The notes under the pieces: model-generated
Seen by the model: only the letters and a program-made list of their open reading frames with translations
Database searches by the model: none
What the model was told of the DNA's origin: nothing
Shown: positions 14,389 through 19,730 of the stretch, piece after piece
How positions within the stretch are numbered: the stretch's first letter is position 1
How the letters are laid out: each line of letters starts with the position of its first letter
Source: Pseudomonadota bacterium
Lineage (GTDB): Bacteria; Pseudomonadota; Alphaproteobacteria; Rhizobiales; Xanthobacteraceae
Assembly: GCA_023404705.1 (NCBI GenBank)
Contig: JAEYAU010000122.1
Coordinates: forward strand, 1 to 19,730
Direction: 5' to 3'
DNA: 19,730 nucleotides
Made by a program: the position numbers and the translations under genes

Positions 14389-14829
14389 ATGCCCTCGCCG
14401 GTTCAGATCCGCCCACGCAAGGCTCGCCAAGGGGCCGACCTCCCGCGGCGACGCGACGAGAGGGACATCAAGCAGCACATGTGCACCGCGTTCGAATGCT
14501 GGTCCTCTTGCTCGCGGCCCTCGTGCCAGCGCGACAAGCGGTGCCGCGGCGACTCCCTCGCCTGCTTCGAGCGCTATTGGATCCGGCTTCCCGACGCCTT
14601 TCATCCCTGGATCGTCGCCGCCAGTCAGGCGCGACGCGACGGCCTCTCCATCGACGACGCCAAGCGCGCCGCCGACCGACAGATCCCAAGCGGGAGTGGG
14701 GCCGCGCAGCTACCCTGGATCGCGGAGTATCTTCGGAGCTTCGACGAGGGGGCGACGACACCCCGCGCCGCGGTGGCTGCAAGGCGCGTGCAGCGACGGG
14801 CGAGCGGCGGCCGGGTGGGCCGGATTTGA
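14389..14829 (+). CDS. Cys-rich hypothetical protein
   Basis: From ATG 14389 the product has 146 residues; GTG 14377 and ATG 14479 are other starts. The core from residue 31 (MCTAFECWSSCSRPSCQRD, then KRCRGDSLACFERYW) holds six cysteines spaced C-x4-C-x3-C-x4-C-x5-C-x6-C, which could bind a metal. Next come a helical segment LPDAFHPWIVAASQARRDGLSIDDAKRAAD and an Arg-rich tail. No known domain is recognised; I have a vague memory of similar short Cys-rich proteins in Rhizobiales. It lies just after the hairpin array and 43 bases before aroC. The less biased composition of the middle part supports coding; the ends are doubtful. Confidence 0.5.
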   Translation: MPSPVQIRPRKARQGADLPRRRDERDIKQHMCTAFECWSSCSRPSCQRDKRCRGDSLACFERYWIRLPDAFHPWIVAASQARRDGLSIDDAKRAADRQIPSGSGAAQLPWIAEYLRSFDEGATTPRAAVAARRVQRRASGGRVGRI

Positions 14830-14834
14830 CCCCC

Positions 14835-14852
14835 GTTACCCCGCACGGTAAC
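14835..14852. promoter_or_regulatory. Dyad GTTACC-N6-GGTAAC before aroC
   Basis: A perfect 6-bp inverted repeat ends 20 bases before the aroC start. A TTGACC (14826-14831) directly upstream could be a -35, but the hexamer 17 bases later (TAACCA) is a poor -10. It may be an operator or an RNA hairpin in the leader of aroC-ribB. Confidence 0.3.
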
Positions 14853-14872
14853 CAAGGGCGCGAGCGCATCCC

Positions 14873-15994
14873 ATGTCATTCAACACATTCGGCCATCTCT
14901 TCCGCGTCACCACGTTCGGCGAGAGCCACGGGGTCGCGCTCGGCTGCGTGGTGGACGGCTGTCCGCCGCGCATCCCGCTGGAAGCGGCCGAGATCCAGCG
15001 CGATCTCGACCGGCGCCGGCCGGGCCAGTCGCGCTTCACGACGCAGCGGCGCGAGCCCGACGAGGTGCGCATCCTCTCGGGCGTGTTCACGGACGACCGC
15101 ACCGGCGGCCAGGTGACCACCGGCACGCCGATCGCGCTCGTCATCGACAATGTCGACCAGCGCTCGAAGGACTATTCGGAGATCCGTGACTCCTATCGCC
15201 CGGGCCACGCGGACTACACCTATGACGCCAAATACGGCGTGCGCGACTATCGCGGCGGCGGCCGCCAGTCGGCGCGCGAGACGGCGGCGCGGGTCGCGGC
15301 CGGCGCGATCGCGCGCAAGATCGTGCCCGGGATGAGCGTGCGTGGAGCACTCGTCCAAATCGGGCCGCACAAGATCGACCGCGCCAACTGGGACTGGGGG
15401 CACGTGGCGAAGAGCCCGTTCTTCTCGCCGGATGCCAAGGCCGACGCGCTGTTCGAGGACTATCTCGACGGCATCCGCAAGTCGGGCTCGTCGATCGGCG
15501 CCGTGATCGAGATCGTGGCCGAAGGCGTGCCGGCGGGCCTCGGCGCGCCGATTTACGGCAAGCTCGACGGCGAGCTCGCGGGCGCGCTGATGAGCATCAA
15601 TGCCGTGAAGGGCGTCGAGATCGGCGACGGCTTCGCGGCCGCGACGCTCACGGGCGAAGAGAACGCGGACGAGATCCGCATGGGCAATGACGGGCGTCCG
15701 CGCTTCCTCTCGAACCACGCCGGCGGCATCCTCGGCGGCATCTCGACCGGCCAGGCGGTCGTCGCCCGCTTCGCCGTGAAGCCGACCTCGTCGATCCTCA
15801 CGCCGCGCAAGTCGGTCGACCGCTACGGCGCCGAGATCGACGTCTCGACCAAGGGCCGCCACGATCCCTGCGTCGGCATTCGCGCGGTGCCGATCGGCGA
15901 GGCCATGGTGGCGTGTGTCCTCGCGGATCACTATCTGCGTCATCGCGGGCAAATGGGCGAGGCCGTCGCCTGGCCCTTCCCCCGCCCGGAATAA
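14873..15994 (+). CDS. aroC: Chorismate synthase
   Basis: The 373-residue enzyme converts 5-enolpyruvylshikimate 3-phosphate to chorismate using reduced FMN, the last shikimate-pathway step and the entry to aromatic amino acids, folate and quinones. Family signatures are in order: FGESHGVALGCVVDGCPP (residues about 15-32), RPGQSRFTTQRREPDEVRILSG (about 49), RPGHADYTYDAKYGVRDYRGGGRQSARET (about 108-136), NHAGGILGGISTGQ (about 282) and DPCVGIRAVPIGEAM (about 328). The length is normal. The ribosome site is weak. The stop lies 4 bases before the ribB ATG, so the two are translated together. The accessory cassette lies directly upstream. Confidence 0.96.
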   Translation: MSFNTFGHLFRVTTFGESHGVALGCVVDGCPPRIPLEAAEIQRDLDRRRPGQSRFTTQRREPDEVRILSGVFTDDRTGGQVTTGTPIALVIDNVDQRSKDYSEIRDSYRPGHADYTYDAKYGVRDYRGGGRQSARETAARVAAGAIARKIVPGMSVRGALVQIGPHKIDRANWDWGHVAKSPFFSPDAKADALFEDYLDGIRKSGSSIGAVIEIVAEGVPAGLGAPIYGKLDGELAGALMSINAVKGVEIGDGFAAATLTGEENADEIRMGNDGRPRFLSNHAGGILGGISTGQAVVARFAVKPTSSILTPRKSVDRYGAEIDVSTKGRHDPCVGIRAVPIGEAMVACVLADHYLRHRGQMGEAVAWPFPRPE

Positions 15995-15998
15995 TGGA

Positions 15999-17090
15999 AT
16001 GTCCGATACCAAAAACAATGTCGAAGCCGTCATCGAAGCCTTTGCGCGCGGCGAGCTCGTCGTCGTGGTGGACGACGACGACCGCGAGAACGAAGGCGAT
16101 CTGTTCGTCGCGGCCTCGCTGTGCACGCCCGAGAAGATGGGCTTCATCATCCGGCACACCTCGGGCATCGTCTGTGCGCCGGTCGACGCGGAGAATGCGC
16201 GCCGGCTGCGGCTCGATCCCATGGTGGCCGCGAACGACGCGCCGCTCGGCACCGCCTTCACGGTCTCGGTCGACTACCGGCACGGCACGACGACCGGCAT
16301 CTCCGGCGAGGAGCGGACCAATACGGTGCGGGCGCTCGCCAATCACAATTCGGGGCCGATGGATTTCGTGCGCCCCGGCCACGTCTTTCCGCTGATCGCC
16401 AAGGAAGGCGGCGTGCTGATGCGCTCCGGTCACACGGAGGCCTGCATCGATCTCTGCCGGCTCGCGGGCCTGCCGCCGGTCGGCGTGCTCTCCGAGCTGA
16501 TGAACGACGACGGCAGCGTGATGCGCGGCGTGCAAGTGACGGAATTCGCCGAGCGGCACAATCTCAAGCGGCTGTCGATCGCGGATCTGATTGCCTACCG
16601 CCAGTCGCGCGAGAAGCTGGTCGAGCGCATCGGCGAGTTCACGGTCGAGACCGCGATCGGGCCGATGAAGAGCTACGCCTATGTGACGCCGTTCGACAAG
16701 GTGCACCACATGGCGCTGATCTATGGCCGCATCGGCGATGGCACCGCGGTGCCGACGCGCCTGCATCGCGCCAATGTGGTGACCGACGTGTTCGGCGGCG
16801 CCAAGTCGATCCACGCGGCGCTCGGCAAGTTCAAGGAGGCCGGGCGCGGCGTGCTGGTGTTCCTGCGCGACGGCGCGGTCGGCGTGCCGGCGCATTCGAT
16901 TCCGCACGAGGGCGAGACCAGCTCGGAGGCCGCGCGCGTGCAGCAGTGGCGCGAGGTCGGGCTCGGTGCGCAGATCCTGAAGGATCTCGGCATCTCGTCG
17001 ATCCGCCTGCTCTCCTCCAGCAAGCACACCTATGTCGGCCTCTCGGGCTTCGGCATCGAGATCTCGTCGACCGAGACGATCGAGGGATAG
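15999..17090 (+). CDS. ribB: 3,4-dihydroxy-2-butanone-4-phosphate synthase with degenerate GTP cyclohydrolase II domain
   Basis: The 363-residue protein has an intact N-terminal DHBP synthase (residues about 5-205: VVVDDDDRENEGDLF metal/substrate loop, GIVCAPVD, DYRHGTTTGISGEER, FPLIAKEGGVLMRSGHTEACIDLCRLAG). It forms dihydroxybutanone phosphate from ribulose 5-phosphate for riboflavin synthesis. The C-terminal part (about 210-363) aligns with GTP cyclohydrolase II but reads LHRANVVTD and FGGAKSIHA where active enzymes have the zinc-binding cysteines, and FLRDGAVGVPA in place of HRQEGRNIGL. That half is therefore probably inactive, as in RibBX-type proteins. I chose ATG 15999, four bases past the aroC stop; the frame is open upstream inside aroC. 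Confidence 0.94.
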   Translation: MSDTKNNVEAVIEAFARGELVVVVDDDDRENEGDLFVAASLCTPEKMGFIIRHTSGIVCAPVDAENARRLRLDPMVAANDAPLGTAFTVSVDYRHGTTTGISGEERTNTVRALANHNSGPMDFVRPGHVFPLIAKEGGVLMRSGHTEACIDLCRLAGLPPVGVLSELMNDDGSVMRGVQVTEFAERHNLKRLSIADLIAYRQSREKLVERIGEFTVETAIGPMKSYAYVTPFDKVHHMALIYGRIGDGTAVPTRLHRANVVTDVFGGAKSIHAALGKFKEAGRGVLVFLRDGAVGVPAHSIPHEGETSSEAARVQQWREVGLGAQILKDLGISSIRLLSSSKHTYVGLSGFGIEISSTETIEG

Positions 17091-17109
17091 CAACACAGAG
17101 CGTCAACGA

Positions 17110-17190
17110 CCGTTCGTCCCCGCGGAAGCGGGGACCCAGGCTGGCAGCGACTCGTGGCACTGGATGCCCGCTTTCGCGGGCACGAACGGA
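17110..17190. repeat. Paired-hairpin extragenic element, copy 3
   Basis: Arms at 17110-17139 and 17160-17190 are inverted repeats of each other. The left arm folds as CCCCGC-GGAA-GCGGGG and the right as GCCCGC-TTTC-GCGGGC. It has the same orientation as copy 2 (9285-9370) and lies between ribB and ald. Confidence 0.75.
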
Positions 17191-17250
17191 GTGCGGATCA
17201 ACGTCATCGAGACACACTCTGGAAGCGATTCTGCTCAAGGGAGACTCGGC

Positions 17251-18369
17251 ATGCTGGTCGGTGTTCCCAAGGAAACCAAGGACCACGAGTATCGCGTCGG
17301 TCTCGTGCCTTCGACGGTGCGTGAGCTCACGGCGAAGGGGCATCAGGTCATCGTGGAGACGGACGCCGGCATCGGCGCGGGTCTGACCGATGCCGACTAT
17401 GCGGCGGCCGGTGCCGAAATCGTCAAAGCCGCCGATGACGTCTTCGGCCGCGCCGAGCTCGTCGTGAAGGTGAAGGAGCCGCTTCCCGCCGAGCGCAAGA
17501 AGCTGCGGCAGGGCCAGATCCTGTTCACCTATCTGCATCTCGCGCCCGACCGCGAGCAGACCGAGGACCTGATCGCCGCGGGCGTCACGGCGATCGCCTA
17601 CGAGACCGTCACCAGCCAGCAGGGCGCGCTGCCGCTGCTCGCACCGATGTCGGAGGTCGCGGGCCGCATGGGCCCGCATGTCGGCGCACATTGCCTGCAC
17701 AAGGAGAACGGCGGGCGCGGTGTGCTGCTCGCCGGCGTGCCGGGCGTGCCCTCCGCCGACGTGGTCATATTGGGCGGCGGCGTCGCGGGCACGAACGCGG
17801 CGCTGATCGCGCTCGGCATGGGCGCGGAAGTGACGGTGATCGATCGCAACCCGGACGCGCTGCGGCGCATCGCCAACCAGTTCGGGACCACGATCCGTAC
17901 GGTCTTCTCGACGCGCGACACGGTCGAATCCTTTTGCCGCCGCGCGGACCTGGTGATCAGCACCGTGCTGGTGCCGGGCGCCGAGGCGCCGAAGCTGATC
18001 ACGGCCGAGACCGTGAAGGCGATGAAGCCCGGCACCGTGATCGTCGACATCGCGATCGACCAGGGCGGCTCGTCCGAGACCTCGCGGCCGACCAGCCATT
18101 CGGAGCCCACCTATGTGGTGGACGAGGTCGTCCACTATTGCGTCACCAACATGCCGGGCGCGGTCGCACGCACCTCGACCTTCGCGCTCAACAACGTCAC
18201 CCTGCCCTTCGTGCTGGCGCTCGCCGACAAGGGCTATCGCCGCGCGCTGGCGGAGGATCCGCATCTGCGCGCCGGCCTCAATGTCCACGAAGGCAAGGTC
18301 ACCTACAAGGCGGTCGCCGACGCGCTCAAGCTCCCCTTCACCAAGGCCGAGGCGGCCTTGCGACTTTGA
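17251..18369 (+). CDS. ald: Alanine dehydrogenase
   Basis: The 372-residue enzyme reversibly deaminates L-alanine to pyruvate and ammonia with NAD. It begins MLVGVPKETKDHEYRVGLVP, typical of the family, and keeps the catalytic Lys in VVKVKEP (about 74) and His in YLHLAPD (about 96). The Rossmann fingerprint is VVILGGGVAGTNAALIALGMGAEVTVID (about 171-198), and the C-terminal end carries AIDQGGSSETSRPTSH, VHYCVTNMPGAVARTS and the closing helices. The compact size and the SETSRPT segment favour alanine dehydrogenase over the transhydrogenase alpha subunit. AAGGGAGA lies a few bases before ATG 17251. A REP-type element separates it from ribB, so it probably has its own promoter. Confidence 0.95.
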   Translation: MLVGVPKETKDHEYRVGLVPSTVRELTAKGHQVIVETDAGIGAGLTDADYAAAGAEIVKAADDVFGRAELVVKVKEPLPAERKKLRQGQILFTYLHLAPDREQTEDLIAAGVTAIAYETVTSQQGALPLLAPMSEVAGRMGPHVGAHCLHKENGGRGVLLAGVPGVPSADVVILGGGVAGTNAALIALGMGAEVTVIDRNPDALRRIANQFGTTIRTVFSTRDTVESFCRRADLVISTVLVPGAEAPKLITAETVKAMKPGTVIVDIAIDQGGSSETSRPTSHSEPTYVVDEVVHYCVTNMPGAVARTSTFALNNVTLPFVLALADKGYRRALAEDPHLRAGLNVHEGKVTYKAVADALKLPFTKAEAALRL

Positions 18370-18381
18370 GGCGCTTCCGTT

Positions 18382-18394
18382 CGACCTGAGGTCG
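18382..18394. repeat. Short odd palindrome after ald
   Basis: CGACCT-G-AGGTCG is a perfect 13-base dyad 12 bases after the ald stop and 35 bases before the next start. The one-base centre is too tight for an RNA hairpin, so it could only be a protein site; chance is likely. Confidence 0.2.
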
Positions 18395-18429
18395 TGCCAC
18401 GATCGGCAGACGGCTGGAGGGAGAGCGGA

Positions 18430-19302
18430 ATGTCGAGGTCTCGTTCGGCTATCGCGGGCATTGCGGCACTCGGAGTCATCGCGCTCATTGCGGGCTGGAG
18501 CGGCGGTCTTGCCGCACCTGGCACGCACTACGCCGACATGCCGGGCCAGCGAACCACCGGCTCGGTCGACGTCGATGTCGAGCTCGTGCTGGCGGTCGAT
18601 ATCTCCTACTCGATGGACTACGACGAGCTCGCGCTGCAGCGCGAGGGCTATGTCGCGGCGATCACCTCGCCCGAGTTCGTGAGCGCCATTCGGAACGGCA
18701 TGCATGGCAAGATCGCGGTCACCTATGTGGAATGGGCGGGCATCGCGGACCAGAAGATCGTGATGCCGTGGCGCCTGATCGACGGACCGGCGAGCGCCGA
18801 GGCCGTGGCCGCGGAGATCGCCCGCGCCCCGGTGCGCCGCGCCTATCGCACGTCGATCTCGGGCGCGCTGATGTTCAGCGCGGCGCTGTTCGAGAACAAC
18901 GGCTATACCGGGATCCGCCGCGTCATCGACGTCTCGGGCGACGGTGCCAACAATCAGGGGCCGCGCGTGACCGTGATCCGCGACGACGTGCTCGCCAAGG
19001 GCATCACGATCAACGGCCTGCCGATCATGCTGAAGCGGCCGAACTACGCGACCATGGATCTCGACAATCTCGACGTCTATTACGAGGACTGCGTGATCGG
19101 CGGCCCGGGCGCCTTCGTGCTAGCGGTGCGCGAGCGCGAGAAGTTCAAGGACGCGATCCGCACCAAGCTGGTGCTCGAGGTCGCGGGCCACACCACGGAC
19201 GCGCGCGTGATCCCGGCCGCCGCCAACGCGCCACGCGTCTCCTGCACGATCGGCGAGCAGCTTTGGCAGCAACGCTGGGGGAACGGGCTGGACAATCGCT
19301 GA
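18430..19302 (+). CDS. DUF1194 (VWA-like) secreted protein
   Basis: The 290-residue product starts with a signal sequence (MSRSRSAIAGIAALGVIALIAGWSGG, cleavage near residue 28), then a von Willebrand A-like domain with the metal-site motif LAVDISYSMD (about 55-64; DxSxS), VTYVEWAG, the conserved RTSISGAL, and VIDVSGDGANNQG (about 177-189), ending with IGGPGAFVLAVREREKF. This pattern is the DUF1194 family, common in alphaproteobacteria and functionally undefined. VWA domains usually bind protein partners through Mg2+, so a periplasmic adhesion or assembly role is only inference. I chose ATG 18430 because GGAGGGAGA precedes it; the frame opens at 18394. It converges on the RNA methyltransferase gene three bases away. 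Confidence 0.9.
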   Translation: MSRSRSAIAGIAALGVIALIAGWSGGLAAPGTHYADMPGQRTTGSVDVDVELVLAVDISYSMDYDELALQREGYVAAITSPEFVSAIRNGMHGKIAVTYVEWAGIADQKIVMPWRLIDGPASAEAVAAEIARAPVRRAYRTSISGALMFSAALFENNGYTGIRRVIDVSGDGANNQGPRVTVIRDDVLAKGITINGLPIMLKRPNYATMDLDNLDVYYEDCVIGGPGAFVLAVREREKFKDAIRTKLVLEVAGHTTDARVIPAAANAPRVSCTIGEQLWQQRWGNGLDNR

Positions 19303-19305
19303 GCG

Positions 19306-19730
19306 TCAGCGCGTGAAGCGAGCCACCAGCTCGACATGCGCCGAATAGCGGAACTGGTCGATGGGCGTGACGTTCGTGAGCCGGTAGCCGCCGTCGATCA
19401 GGATGCGCGCGTCGCGCGCGAAGGTCGCGGGATTGCATGAGACCGCGACGACGAGGCCGACCCGGGAGGCGGCGAGCTGGCGCGCCTGCGCTTCCGCGCC
19501 CTGACGCGGCGGATCGAACACGACGGCGTCGACGTCCTTGAGCTCCTGCGGAATGAGCGGACGACGGAACAGATCACGTGCCTCGGCCGTGATCGGCTTC
19601 AGCCCAGATGCGGACGCGGTGGCCTGGCGTAGCGCCGCGATCGCGGCGGCGTCGCTGTCCAGCGCGGTGACACGCGCCGTGCCGGCGAGCCGCAGCGCGA
19701 AGGGACCGACGCCGCAGAACAGGTCGGCGA
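19306..19730 (-). CDS. RNA uracil-C5 methyltransferase (TrmA/RlmD family), partial
   Basis: Only the last ~141 residues are in the window; the start lies beyond base 19730. Reading from the edge, ADLFCGVGPFALRLAG is the S-adenosylmethionine-binding motif I, VFDPPRQGA is motif IV, VAVSCNPATFARD holds the catalytic Cys of uracil-5 methyltransferases, and the C-terminus DQFRYSAHVELVARF matches the family end with its catalytic Glu. The enzyme methylates C5 of a uridine in RNA; RlmD (23S U1939-type) is the common annotation in this group, but TrmA-like tRNA methylation cannot be excluded without the N-terminal TRAM or Fe-S region. It converges on the DUF1194 gene. Confidence 0.9.
   Translation of the reverse strand, partial: ADLFCGVGPFALRLAGTARVTALDSDAAAIAALRQATASASGLKPITAEARDLFRRPLIPQELKDVDAVVFDPPRQGAEAQARQLAASRVGLVVAVSCNPATFARDARILIDGGYRLTNVTPIDQFRYSAHVELVARFTR

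Noticed and set aside
6868..17190. CRISPR-like spaced repeats
   Set aside because: The three similar elements are kilobases apart and internally palindromic; they are extragenic repeats, with no spacers or cas genes.
16831..18705. A 624-codon open frame on the minus strand
   Set aside because: It is antisense to ribB, ald and DUF1194, has no recognisable domain, and is rich in Arg, His and Asp as shadow frames are.

Overview
The window looks like a chromosomal segment of a high-GC alphaproteobacterium, most likely order Hyphomicrobiales (Rhizobiales), near the Bradyrhizobium/Rhodopseudomonas/Xanthobacteraceae group. The grounds are the GC-rich codon use, the protein families (RT0821/Lpp0805-type lipoprotein, DUF1194, RibB with a degenerate C-terminal domain), the extragenic palindromes, and a gene order I recall from that group (pdxH, lipoprotein, J-domain protein, fabI, histidine phosphatase, aroC, ribB). 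Taxonomy and synteny come from memory; no search was run.

Left part (1-5.2 kb): a Tat-type metallophosphoesterase converges on an L,D-transpeptidase lipoprotein, with two extragenic palindromes and a clear terminator between them. Next come a gene-poor stretch with a 16-bp dyad, a 63-residue hypothetical protein and a CorA-family metal transporter. A minus-strand pair (pdxH, then an SDR oxidoreductase) converges on corA.

Middle part (5.2-10.3 kb): a lipoprotein gene diverges from pdxH and is followed by a CbpA-like J-domain protein with a foldable leader. A minus-strand ECF sigma factor/anti-sigma pair follows, then fabI, a histidine phosphatase and a small conserved-looking hypothetical gene.

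Accessory part (about 10.3-14.87 kb): a cassette sits between the histidine phosphatase block and aroC. It carries a single-chain type IIG (ISP-type) restriction-methyltransferase gene whose reading frame is cut by one in-frame amber codon, so the nuclease motif and methyltransferase motif I lie in one half and NPPY plus the specificity region in the other. Behind its promoter side, on the plus strand, are ten hairpins in 255 bases. Every imperfect pair in these stems is G.U when read as plus-strand RNA, which makes an undescribed structured RNA the best candidate for something new here. A Cys-rich small ORF follows.

Right part (14.87-19.73 kb): aroC and ribB are only 4 bases apart. They are followed by alanine dehydrogenase, a secreted DUF1194 (VWA-like) protein and, convergent and cut by the window edge, a TrmA/RlmD-type RNA uracil methyltransferase. 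Three copies of a paired-hairpin extragenic element lie between core genes. I saw no rRNA, tRNA, CRISPR array, transposase or integrase.
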